This document shows positions 27,859 to 36,056 of a stretch of 64,000 bases of DNA, in pieces. The position numbers and the translations under genes are program-made. Origin of the DNA: Nannocystis sp. (GTDB taxonomy: Bacteria > Myxococcota_A > Polyangia > Nannocystales > Nannocystaceae); contig JADJRG010000022.1 in assembly GCA_016712315.1 (NCBI GenBank), positions 124,001-188,000 on the forward strand. The letters run 5' to 3'. Numbering within the stretch: the stretch's first letter is position 1; each line of letters begins with the position of its first letter. The notes under the pieces are model-generated. The model searched no databases. It saw only the letters and a program-made list of their open reading frames with translations, and was not told the DNA's origin.

Positions 27859-28003
27859 CACCGCGCAGCCGCCCTCTGTTGGAGATTGCATCCGCGCGAT
27901 CCTGCCTCTACGCGCCCGAGCGCGCCACAAACCGGCGAAGGAGCCGCCGCCGCGCCGCCGCGGTTTTTTGGCGCCTCGCGGCGCGCATGCGAAGCTCGTC
28001 GGC

Positions 28004-28786
28004 ATGCGTGACCCGCTCGCACCGATCCCAGCGCCCGCCGCGGATCCTGCCTTCTGGGAGTGCACACATACCCCGCGGATCACCCGTCCCAGCCTGCCGA
28101 TCAAGAGCGAAGCGGCGGCGGAGCGCGGCCTGGACTACCAGCCGCTCCGCCTCTTACGGCGCAACGAGGGCGACACCCACGGCCTCGATCGACGCAGCCA
28201 GCGCCGCCACGCCCTCACCGGAGCGCCGCGGATCGGCCACGGCGAGGCGCAGATCCTCTCAGCCGCGCACGCCCCCCTCGATCGGATCTTTGGCCTCACG
28301 ACCGCGCACGGCTGGGCGCTCGTGCGCACGATCAGCCTCGCGCCTGCGGGCCTGCTCGTCCACCACCTCGACCTCCTCGATCCCCACCTCGCGCCGCCGC
28401 GCCGCCGCGCCGCGAGGGCCGCCCTCCGCGCCCTCTCTTCGGCCCTCACCGCCGGTCTCCATCCACGCGCGCTTCACCAGCCCAGCTCGCCGCTCGCGCT
28501 CGTCGGCGGCTGCCTGCTCGCCGCCCGCGTGATCGCGGATCTCTCCACCTGGGCCTCCCTGCCGAGCGCCCGCCGCGGCTGCGCTGGCGCGCCGTCTGAG
28601 GTCGATGAAGTCGCCCTCTTGTGCCCGCAGGGCGACGGCATCGCGCGGATCGACGGCGAGCTGGTCCCCATGACGGATCCGCAGCCGCAAGTGTTGGCGA
28701 TCGCGCTCACGCCCGCCGCGCGGGCCGCCCTGCTCGCCCTCGTTCGAGCCGAGGACGAGCGCGCCGCGACGCCGCTCCGCGCATGA
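28004..28786 (+). CDS. hypothetical protein
   Basis: 260 residues from the ATG at 28004, with strong third-position GC consistent with real coding. No signal peptide or membrane segment. The sequence is Leu/Ala/Arg-rich with one notable block near the C-terminus (LLCPQGDGIARIDGELVPM). I recognise no family. Alternative frames on the other strand exist but lack comparable codon bias. Divergent from the NamZ gene. Confidence 0.5.
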   Translation: MRDPLAPIPAPAADPAFWECTHTPRITRPSLPIKSEAAAERGLDYQPLRLLRRNEGDTHGLDRRSQRRHALTGAPRIGHGEAQILSAAHAPLDRIFGLTTAHGWALVRTISLAPAGLLVHHLDLLDPHLAPPRRRAARAALRALSSALTAGLHPRALHQPSSPLALVGGCLLAARVIADLSTWASLPSARRGCAGAPSEVDEVALLCPQGDGIARIDGELVPMTDPQPQVLAIALTPAARAALLALVRAEDERAATPLRA

Positions 28787-28856
28787 AGAGCGGCCCCCTC
28801 GTCAGCGCCGCGCGATCGACACGCAGGCGACGATCGTGGGCGCGCTGCCTGCACCG

Positions 28857-28885
28857 TTGACGGCTCCTGCCCTTGTCTCTATCCT
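28857..28885 (+). promoter_or_regulatory. strong sigma-70-type promoter
   Basis: TTGACG (28857-28862) - 17 nt - TATCCT (28880-28885), followed by a leader of about 44 nt and an AAGGGA ribosome-binding site before the GTG at 28936. Best match to consensus on the plus strand. Confidence 0.65.
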
Positions 28886-28935
28886 GCCGTTGACCTCTCT
28901 CACGCTGCTGCCTGCTCATCCAAAGGGAACTGGCC

Positions 28936-30153
28936 GTGTCTGCACCCAAGAAACCCGGAACCGACCTCAGCGCCCTCAAGGCAAAGCTCGCCAAGAAGGG
29001 GCCAGAGCAGGCTGCGCCTGCGCCTGCGGCCCAAGCAGCTGCGCCTGTCGCCGCTGCTGCGCCCCCCGCCGCTGCCGTACCGCCCCCGGGCCAGAAGGCC
29101 GCCCCGCCGGCTGCTGCCGCTGCGCCCGCGGGCACCGGCGCTGGTCCTGCCGTCGATCTCCCGGCCCCTGGCGAGGTCCGTAAGGCGGCCCCTGCGGCCG
29201 CCCCGGCCGCGCCTGCCAAGCCGGCAGGTCCCGCTGGAGCCGCCTTCGCTGGCGCCGGAGCCTCGTTTGATCCTAACGAGGGCCTCATCGCCGACGTCGG
29301 CGGTGACATCGCCAGCAAGAGCAACAAAGGCGTCGTGATCATGGCCGCCGCCGGAGCCTTGCTCTTCGGCCTCGCCCTCGGCTGGATCGGCAGCGGCGTC
29401 TCCGCCAAGCGCGCCCTCGTCGCCACTGGCAGCGCCAAGGGCGCTGAGATGCTCAAGGAGGTCCAAGCGGTCTCGGACATGCGCAAGGACATCTCCCTGG
29501 CGATCGACGAGATCCCGAAGAAGATCGAGGCGGATCCCAAGGCGGGAGCCGAGGCGATCAAGAAGATCAACAGCGACAACTTCGAGAAGGCGCCCAAGGT
29601 CGACAAGCTCTTCGGCTGGCAGCTCGCCGCCGTCCACGGCGTCGGCATCAAGAAGACCTTCGAGCTGTACGAGGAGGCCAACGCCCTGCGCACCGACCTC
29701 GCCTACCTCGCCAATTTCGTCGACGCCTACGCCGCCGCGATCAAGGAGGGCTCTGGGCCGCGCCGCTTCGCGATCAAGTTCGTCAAGGGCAAGACCATCC
29801 TCGTCTCCCTCGACGGCTTCATCTGCGGCGAGGCCGAGTGTCAGCCTGGCCAAGAGAAGAACGCCACCGCCTACCTCGTCCGCGAGGCCGTCGGCGGCGA
29901 GCCGGCCGCCGCGCCTGCGGGCACCGAAGAGGGGCAAGTCACCCTCGTCGACCCAGAGGGTGGCATGTACCAGTACGTCGTCGGCCTGCGCCCCGAGAAC
30001 TACGCCGCGCAGGCGTACTCGGGCCTCTTTGGCCGCGTCAAGGGCCGCCTCGAGGAGATGGCGACCGCGGAGAAGCGCGCGCTCAAGGCCCTCCAGAACT
30101 ACTCCGACAACCCGGACGTCGATGGCTCCGGACAGCCCGAGCCCGGCGAGTAG
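28936..30153 (+). CDS. Ala/Pro-rich single-pass membrane protein coupled to PBP1A
   Basis: 405 residues from a GTG start with AAGGGA about 9 nt upstream. Residues 1-130 are a cytoplasmic Lys/Ala/Pro low-complexity tail; one membrane helix lies at 132-152. The remaining ~250 residues are periplasmic, starting with a likely coiled coil (170-230) and then an alpha/beta domain (FAIKFVKGKTILVSLDGFICGE...). Two Cys could form a disulfide. No known family. Its 3' end overlaps the class A PBP gene by 32 bases, so the two products are probably made together; a role as a regulator or partner of that synthase is inferred from position only. Confidence 0.65.
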   Translation: MSAPKKPGTDLSALKAKLAKKGPEQAAPAPAAQAAAPVAAAAPPAAAVPPPGQKAAPPAAAAAPAGTGAGPAVDLPAPGEVRKAAPAAAPAAPAKPAGPAGAAFAGAGASFDPNEGLIADVGGDIASKSNKGVVIMAAAGALLFGLALGWIGSGVSAKRALVATGSAKGAEMLKEVQAVSDMRKDISLAIDEIPKKIEADPKAGAEAIKKINSDNFEKAPKVDKLFGWQLAAVHGVGIKKTFELYEEANALRTDLAYLANFVDAYAAAIKEGSGPRRFAIKFVKGKTILVSLDGFICGEAECQPGQEKNATAYLVREAVGGEPAAAPAGTEEGQVTLVDPEGGMYQYVVGLRPENYAAQAYSGLFGRVKGRLEEMATAEKRALKALQNYSDNPDVDGSGQPEPGE

Positions 30154-32644
30154 CGCCCGCCTCTGGGTGCAGAATCCCGCGAGAGCCGGCCTCTTTGGCT
30201 GGCTCTTTCGGTATTACGTCTTCGCCGCGCTGATCGCCCTCACCGCCGCCGCCCTCGCCGCCCTCGCCCTCTACCGCAGCTACGCCGCCGGCCTCCCCGC
30301 CCTGGACGCCATCGTCGGCTACGAGACCAGCGCCCCCGGCGTCACCCGGATCTACGCCGCCGACGGCGCCTTGCTCGCCGAGTTAGCCCGCGAGCACCGC
30401 GCCTACGCCCGCTACGCCGACATCCCGCCGGCCCTCATCCACGCCTTCCTCGCCGCCGAAGATCGCCGCTTCTTTGACCACGGCGGCCTCGACTGGCGCG
30501 GCCTCGCCCGCGCCGCCCTCGCCAACCTGCGCTCTGGGACAGTCGTCCAGGGCGGCTCGACCATCACCCAGCAGGTCGCCAAGGGCTTCCTCACCGACGA
30601 TCGCACCCTCGAGCGCAAGCTCCGAGAGGCGATCCTCAGCCTCCGTCTCGAGTCAGAGCTCGGCAAGCCGATGATCCTCGAGATCTACCTCAACAAGATC
30701 TTCCTCGGTCACGGCGCCTACGGCGTCGCCGCCGCGGCGAGCCGGTATTTTGGCAAGCGCCTCGACGAGCTCACCCTCGCTGAGTGCGCCTTGATCGCCG
30801 GGCTCGCCCGCGCCCCCTCGCGCTACAGCCCCGTCTTCAGCGCCGAGTCCGCGCAGCGCCGCCGCGGCGTCGTCCTCCAGGCCATGGTCGACGCCGGCTA
30901 CATCGACGCCCAGCAGCGCGACGAAGCCGGCGCGGAGCCCCTCACCCTCGCGAGCAAGCCGGACGTCTTCCGCCAGCGCTCCCCCTACTACGCCGAGCAC
31001 GTCCGCCGCGAGCTGATCGACCGCTTCGGCGAGGAGGCCGTGCTCTCTGGCGGCCTGCGCGTCGAGACCCCCGCCGAGCTCACCACCGAGGCCCTCGCCT
31101 ACGGCGCCATCGATCGCGCCGTCCGCCGCCTCGATCGCCGCCAAGGCTGGCGCGGCCCGCTCGCCCACCTCCCCCGCGACGCCGATCGAGACGCCCTACG
31201 CGCCCGCCTGCGCGAGGCCTACGGCGAGCGCCCCCTCCACCGCGACCCCCGCCGCTGGCGCCTCGCCCTCGTCACCGCCGTCGACGTGCGCCACGCCACC
31301 GTCCAGATCGGCGACGTCGACGCCCACGTGCCGCTGCGCGCCATGGCCTGGGCCGCCGCCTACGATCGCAACAGCGCCCTCAACGATCGCAAGATCGATC
31401 GCGCCAGCGCCGCCCTCGAGGTCGGCGACGTGGTCTGGGTGCGACCTGCCCGCGGCAACGCCAAGCCCGCAGGGCCCGCCAAGCCCGCGGGGCCCGCGGG
31501 GCCCAGCGCCAGCGACGAAGATCCCGAGCTCGAGCTCGATCGCGGCGCCACCACCATCGAGATCGATCCCGCGACGCGCCTCCCGGTCGTCGAGCTCGGC
31601 CAGACCCCGCGCGTCGAGGCCGCCCTCTACACCCTCGATCACCGCAGCGGCTACGTGCTCGCGATGGAGGGCGGCAGCGACTACGATCGCTCGCAGTTCA
31701 ACCGGACCACCCAGGCCTGCCGCCAGCCTGGATCTGTCTTTAAGGCCATCTATTACAGCCTCGCCCTCGACGGCGGCGAGTGGACCATGGCCTCCGTCCT
31801 CGAGGACAAGCCCTACCAGCCCGAGCCTGGTGAGGTCTGGAACCCCCAGAACATCGGCAAGACCCTCGACGGCAAGGTGCTCCTGCGGACAGCCTTGATC
31901 CGCAGCCTCAACCTCCCCTCGATCCGCCTCTTTCAGTCCCTCGGCGCCGAGGCCGTGATCGCCTGGGCGCGGCGCCTCGGCCTGCGCTCCGAGCTGATCG
32001 CCGACAGGGCGCTCTCCCTCGGCGCCTCCTGCGTGCACACCGACGAGCTCGTCCGCGCCTTCGCGATCTTCGCCCGCGGCGGCGCCTGGATCGATCCGAT
32101 CTACATCCGCCGCGTCGTCGACAAGCACGGCCGCGTCCTCCTCGACCAGCGCGACCCCGCCGATCCCGCCCTCGATCTGCGCGGCCGCCTCGATCGCCTC
32201 GCCGATCGCGCCCTCCACCCCCCGCGCCAGGTCATCGACGAGCGCACCGCCTTCCTCATCACCCGTCTCCTCCGCGAGGTCGTCACCGCCGGCATCGGCT
32301 ACCGCGCCAGCACCATCGGCGCCCCCGCGGCGGGCAAGTCGGGCACCGCCTCACGCCGCGAGAACACCACCGACACCTGGTTCGTCGGCTTCACCTCGCG
32401 GGTCGTCACCTCCGCCTGGATGGGCGACGACACCTACGAGCGCTCCATGGGCCTCGAGGACGCCAGCTACACCACCGCCACCCCCCTCTGGACCGACTAC
32501 ATGAAGCCCCTCGTCGCCGGCGTGCCGCACGAGCAGCTCCCGCTGCGCCGCCCGCCTGGGATCACTCAGAAGGTCGTCGACGCGCGCACCGGCGGCGATC
32601 CGCGCCCCGATCAGCCGTCGGCGACCCTCTATTTCAAGGAGTGA
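30122..32644 (+). CDS. class A penicillin-binding protein (PBP1A-type)
   Basis: 840 residues from the ATG at 30122 inside the upstream gene; a GTG at 30167 is a second option. A membrane helix (about 30-52) precedes a GT51 glycosyltransferase domain with AAEDRRFFDHGG (catalytic Glu113) and QGGSTITQQVAK. The transpeptidase domain has S-x-x-K (S538-VF-K541), S-L-N and K739-S-G-T. It polymerises lipid II and cross-links stem peptides. An inserted Lys/Pro/Ala/Gly segment and acidic stretch (about 440-470) lies in the region between the two domains. Convergent with trpB; the stop codons sit in one hairpin. Confidence 0.93.
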   Translation: MAPDSPSPASSARLWVQNPARAGLFGWLFRYYVFAALIALTAAALAALALYRSYAAGLPALDAIVGYETSAPGVTRIYAADGALLAELAREHRAYARYADIPPALIHAFLAAEDRRFFDHGGLDWRGLARAALANLRSGTVVQGGSTITQQVAKGFLTDDRTLERKLREAILSLRLESELGKPMILEIYLNKIFLGHGAYGVAAAASRYFGKRLDELTLAECALIAGLARAPSRYSPVFSAESAQRRRGVVLQAMVDAGYIDAQQRDEAGAEPLTLASKPDVFRQRSPYYAEHVRRELIDRFGEEAVLSGGLRVETPAELTTEALAYGAIDRAVRRLDRRQGWRGPLAHLPRDADRDALRARLREAYGERPLHRDPRRWRLALVTAVDVRHATVQIGDVDAHVPLRAMAWAAAYDRNSALNDRKIDRASAALEVGDVVWVRPARGNAKPAGPAKPAGPAGPSASDEDPELELDRGATTIEIDPATRLPVVELGQTPRVEAALYTLDHRSGYVLAMEGGSDYDRSQFNRTTQACRQPGSVFKAIYYSLALDGGEWTMASVLEDKPYQPEPGEVWNPQNIGKTLDGKVLLRTALIRSLNLPSIRLFQSLGAEAVIAWARRLGLRSELIADRALSLGASCVHTDELVRAFAIFARGGAWIDPIYIRRVVDKHGRVLLDQRDPADPALDLRGRLDRLADRALHPPRQVIDERTAFLITRLLREVVTAGIGYRASTIGAPAAGKSGTASRRENTTDTWFVGFTSRVVTSAWMGDDTYERSMGLEDASYTTATPLWTDYMKPLVAGVPHEQLPLRRPPGITQKVVDARTGGDPRPDQPSATLYFKE

Positions 32645-32658
32645 GCCGCGGCGGCTCA
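32642..32658. other. hairpin spanning both convergent stop codons
   Basis: Perfect inverted repeat TGAGCC (32642-32647), 5-nt loop, GGCTCA (32653-32658). The left arm starts with the PBP stop TGA and the right arm ends with the complement of the trpB stop. No T-run on either side. Confidence 0.4.
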
Positions 32659-34029
32659 GCCGATCTGCGGCACCTTCGCCATCGCCGCGTCGATCGCCTC
32701 CTGCGGGTACTCGTAGTCAGAGAGCTTGCCCTGGAGGAACGCGTCGTAGGCCGCCATGTCGAAGTGACCGTGCCCGCAGAGGTTGAACAGGATCACCTTC
32801 TTCTGCCCCTCCTCCTTCGCCTTCAGCGCCTCGCGGATCACCATCGCGATCGCGTGCGACGGCTCGGGCGCCGGCACGATCCCCTCCGAGCGGAGGAACT
32901 GCAGCGCGCCGCCGAAGCACTCGAGCTGCGGCACCGACGCCGCCTCGATCAGCCCTTGGTCGTACAGCTCGCTGATCACGCTCGCCATGCCGTGGTAGCG
33001 CAGCCCGCCGGCGTGGAACGGCGCGGGCACGAAGGTCGCCCCCAGCGTGTGCATCTTGACCAGCGGCGCCATGCCGGCCGTATCGCCGTAGTCGTACACG
33101 TACTTGCCGCGGGTCAACGTCGGGCAGGCCGCCGGCTCCACCGCGATGATCCGCGTCTTGTAGCCGTGCGCCAGGTTGTTGCGGACGAAGGGCAGCGCGA
33201 TCCCTGCGAAGTTCGAGCCGCCGCCGACGCAGCCGATCACCACGTCTGGGTACGCCTCGGCGCGGCGGAGCTGGAGCAGCGCCTCCTGCCCGATCACCGT
33301 CTGGTGCATCAGCACATGGTTCAGCACCGATCCCAGCGCGTACTTGTACTTCCCGCCGCTGGTCGCCGCCACCTCCACCGCCTCGGAGATCGCCATCCCC
33401 AGCGAGCCCGTGCTCTCCGGGTCCTCGGCCAAGAAGCGCCGCCCGGTCTCCGTCGTGTCGGAGGGGCTCGCCGTCACCTTGCCGCCGAACGACTGGATGA
33501 TCGCCCGCCGGTACGGCTTCTGCTGGTACGAGACCTTCACCATGTAGACGATGCACTCGAGCCCGAAGAACCCGCAGGCGATCGACAGCGCCGTCCCCCA
33601 CTGACCTGCGCCTGTCTCTGTGGTCAGACCCTGGATCCCCGCCATCTTGTTGTAGTAGGCCTGCGGGACCGCCGTGTTCAGCTTGTGGCTGCCGCTCGGA
33701 GACACCCCCTCGTACTTGTAATAGATCTCCGCGGGCGTCCCGAGCAGCTTCTCGAGCCTGCGGGCCCGCAGCAGCGGCGTCGGCCGCCACAGCTTGTAGA
33801 TCTCGCGCACCTCCTCCGGGATCTCGATGAAGCGCTCCTGCGAGACCTCCTGCATGATCAGCGCCTCTGGGAACAGCGGCGCCAGATCCGACGGGCCGAC
33901 CGGCTGATGCGTCCCTGGGTGCAACACCGCCGGCAGCGGCCGCGGCAGATCGGCCTGGATGTTGTACCAGCGAGTAGGAATCGCTGACTGAGGGAGGTCG
34001 AAGCGTACGATCGTGTCACTCATAGCCAT
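32656..34029 (-). CDS. tryptophan synthase beta-like protein, TrpB2 type
   Basis: 457 residues; the ATG at 34029 or the one six bases later (34023) are both possible. It is longer than classical TrpB (about 400) and has the TrpB2 features: an N-terminal extension with WYNIQADLP, the PLP lysine in GSHKLNTA, TETGAGQWG, and the phosphate loop CVGGGSNFAG. TrpB2 condenses indole (or sometimes other nucleophiles) with serine and usually does not pair with TrpA. No other trp gene is nearby. No convincing promoter or leader attenuator was found in the 441 bases upstream. Confidence 0.92.
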   Translation of the reverse strand: MAMSDTIVRFDLPQSAIPTRWYNIQADLPRPLPAVLHPGTHQPVGPSDLAPLFPEALIMQEVSQERFIEIPEEVREIYKLWRPTPLLRARRLEKLLGTPAEIYYKYEGVSPSGSHKLNTAVPQAYYNKMAGIQGLTTETGAGQWGTALSIACGFFGLECIVYMVKVSYQQKPYRRAIIQSFGGKVTASPSDTTETGRRFLAEDPESTGSLGMAISEAVEVAATSGGKYKYALGSVLNHVLMHQTVIGQEALLQLRRAEAYPDVVIGCVGGGSNFAGIALPFVRNNLAHGYKTRIIAVEPAACPTLTRGKYVYDYGDTAGMAPLVKMHTLGATFVPAPFHAGGLRYHGMASVISELYDQGLIEAASVPQLECFGGALQFLRSEGIVPAPEPSHAIAMVIREALKAKEEGQKKVILFNLCGHGHFDMAAYDAFLQGKLSDYEYPQEAIDAAMAKVPQIG

Positions 34030-34223
34030 ACTCGGGTTCGGGTCCAGCTCAGAAGGTTCAGCGCTCAGTCTGACATGACCCCCAGCCCCCAGATCAACGC
34101 CATTGTGGCCAATCGACCGCACGTTTGTGGTGCGCAGACCTGAGCCTCTCACCTTCGCGCGCGCAGCTCATCGTTGATCCACCAAACGCCTTCGATCGGG
34201 CGCGAGCGCCGTCTTCACCCCCT

Positions 34224-34316
34224 AGTGGCAAATTGTGGCTAGCGGCGGCGCGCCGCCGCGCCGCGCCCTCATCGTCGATCCGCCAAGGCCGACGCCCGCC
34301 GACGCAATCTGCCACT
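34224..34316. repeat. interrupted inverted repeat
   Basis: AGTGGCAAATTG (34224-34235) and CAATCTGCCACT (34305-34316) pair at 11 of 12 positions. Between them lies a GC-rich palindrome-like run. AT-richer than its surroundings, so it could be a protein-binding site or the foot of a small RNA. Confidence 0.4.
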
Positions 34317-34458
34317 GTCTCTTTCCGAGCCGCGCTCGATCGAGCGTGATCGCGATCTTGCTCCGGCTGCGCAGCCGGTCGACCGAGGCGCGCCGCGAGC
34401 CCCTCGTCGCTCGTGCACGACGCTCCTATCCAGCTCGAATCGCCCCACGCCGGTCTGT

Positions 34459-34464
34459 TAGCGT
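34459..34464 (+). promoter_or_regulatory. putative -10 element, leaderless
   Basis: TAGCGT with its first base exactly 12 nt before the GTG at 34471. Same TGTTAGCGTC context as at 24327-24335. Confidence 0.45.
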
Positions 34465-34470
34465 CTCCTC

Positions 34471-36015
34471 GTGCTCGCCGCGCCGACTCGTCCTCGACTC
34501 ATCCTCTTCGGCCTCACCTCACACCTGCTCGTCGCCTGCGCCGACGGCGTCGAGCCGATGAGCACCTTCACCACCGCCGCCGCCACCACCACCACCACCA
34601 CCACCGACGCTTCGACCGACGCCGCGACCGCGGATCCGACGGAGACGGGCACCGGAGGCAGCAGCAGCAGCAGCAGCGGCCCCAACCCCGAGCCCGTCTG
34701 CGGCGACGGCGTCGTCGAGGGCGACGAGGCCTGCGATCAAGGCGCCGCCAACGCTGACGGCGCCGCCTGCACCAGCGCGTGCGCCCTCGCCACCTGCGGC
34801 GACGGCCTCGTCCACCTCGGCGTCGAAGCGTGCGACGACGGCGACGCCGACGACAACGACGCCTGCCTCTCCACCTGCCTCAAGGCGACCTGCGGCGACG
34901 GCCTCGTCCACCTCGGCGTCGAAGAGTGCGACGACGGCAACGACGACGACGCCGACACCTGCGTCGACGGCTGCAAGGACGCCGCCTGCGGCGACGGCCA
35001 CCTCGGCCCCGGCGAGGCCTGCGACGACGGCAACAACGAAGACGGCGACGCGTGCACGCCCACCTGCGCGCTCGCGAGCTGCGGCGACGGCGTCCTACAG
35101 AGGGGCGAGCAGTGCGACGACGGCAACCAGAGCGACGCCGACGCCTGCCTCTCCACCTGCCTCGACGCCGAGTGCGGCGACGGCGTCGTCCACCAAGGCG
35201 TCGAGCAGTGCGACGACGGCAACCAGAGCGACCTCGACGGCTGCACCGTCGCCTGCCAGCTCCCCACCTGCACCGACGCGCTCAAGAGCGGCGGCGAGAG
35301 CGACATCGACTGCGGCGGCCCGACCTGTCCCAAGTGCAACAAGGGCAAGTCCTGCGCCGCCGACACCGACTGCGCCACCGGCGCCTGCGTCAACGGCTCC
35401 TGCAACCTCCCCGTCTCCTGCAAGCAGCTCAAGAGCGGCCTCCCCAACACCGCCAGCGGCGTCTACTCGATCGACACCGACGGCGACGGCCCGAAGCAGC
35501 CCTTCGACGTCTACTGCGACATGGCCACCGACGGCGGCGGCTGGACCCTCGTCGGCCGCTCGCGCAACACCCCCAGCGCCCCCGGCTGCGCCGGCACCGA
35601 CGGCGGCGCCAACTTCGGCTGGCGCTCCGCCCAAGGCTCTGTCCAGAGCGACGGCGCCGCCTACAGCCTCGACGTCGCCAGCAAGGGGCTCGTCTTCTCC
35701 CAGGTCCTGCTCGGCAACCACAGCGGCGGCAAGGGCTTCGCCGGCCAGATCTACCGCCACAACGTCATCAACAACTTCGTCGACGTGCACGTCAACACGC
35801 ACTACTTCATCGGCGCCCCGGCCACCGTCGCCGGCTGCGCCGACGACAAACAGATGCTCGGTTGGATGGGGTTCACCAGCAACACCGACACCTTCCACCT
35901 CCGCGACGTCGACGGCAACGGCTTCGGCCTCACCGCCAGCGGCTGGCGCACCTGCTACGACACCTGCGTCGGCGCCAACCTCAACGGTCAACCCGGCATG
36001 ATCTACGTCCGCTGA
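34471..36015 (+). CDS. surface lipoprotein with DUF4215 Cys-rich repeats and a fibrinogen-like domain
   Basis: 514 residues from a GTG start. Lipobox LLVAC (Cys about 23) and a Thr/Ser/Gly stalk (30-75) are followed by six DUF4215-type repeats of the form CGDG-x5-G-x-E-x-CDDGN-x3-D-x-C-x3-C (about 77-265). A Cys-rich connector (CGGPTCPKC) leads to a fibrinogen-related domain from about 315 with GVYSIDTDG and FDVYCDMATDGGGWTLVGR. The last ~150 residues diverge from the eukaryotic pattern. Fibrinogen-like domains bind carbohydrates or acetylated ligands in other organisms; adhesion or prey/matrix binding here is inference. Confidence 0.75.
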   Translation: MLAAPTRPRLILFGLTSHLLVACADGVEPMSTFTTAAATTTTTTTDASTDAATADPTETGTGGSSSSSSGPNPEPVCGDGVVEGDEACDQGAANADGAACTSACALATCGDGLVHLGVEACDDGDADDNDACLSTCLKATCGDGLVHLGVEECDDGNDDDADTCVDGCKDAACGDGHLGPGEACDDGNNEDGDACTPTCALASCGDGVLQRGEQCDDGNQSDADACLSTCLDAECGDGVVHQGVEQCDDGNQSDLDGCTVACQLPTCTDALKSGGESDIDCGGPTCPKCNKGKSCAADTDCATGACVNGSCNLPVSCKQLKSGLPNTASGVYSIDTDGDGPKQPFDVYCDMATDGGGWTLVGRSRNTPSAPGCAGTDGGANFGWRSAQGSVQSDGAAYSLDVASKGLVFSQVLLGNHSGGKGFAGQIYRHNVINNFVDVHVNTHYFIGAPATVAGCADDKQMLGWMGFTSNTDTFHLRDVDGNGFGLTASGWRTCYDTCVGANLNGQPGMIYVR

Positions 36016-36042
36016 TCCGCCCCACGCGCCGCGCGCGCGCGC

Positions 36043-36048
36043 TACCAT
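36043..36048 (+). promoter_or_regulatory. putative -10 element of the lipoprotein at 36057
   Basis: TACCAT with its first base 14 nt before the ATG at 36057. Confidence 0.35.
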
Positions 36049-36056
36049 CCGCCGCC

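Larger units (their letters stand above)
34030..34470. other. 441-base intergenic region
   Basis: Divergent spacer between trpB2 and the fibrinogen-like gene, the longest gap in the window. It contains short open frames without coding-type third-position bias, a long interrupted inverted repeat (34224-34316), a GC-rich self-complementary stretch near 34241-34262, and the TAGCGT promoter element of the right-hand gene. I see no tRNA or recognisable riboswitch. Confidence 0.5.

Noticed and set aside
27955..27970. GC-rich run followed by TTTTTT as a plus-strand terminator
   Set aside because: No plus-strand gene ends upstream and the possible stem is only about four base pairs; it lies in a divergent spacer.
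34030..34155. trp attenuator or T-box before trpB2
   Set aside because: No Trp-rich leader peptide, no T-box sequence and no terminator/antiterminator pair could be found.
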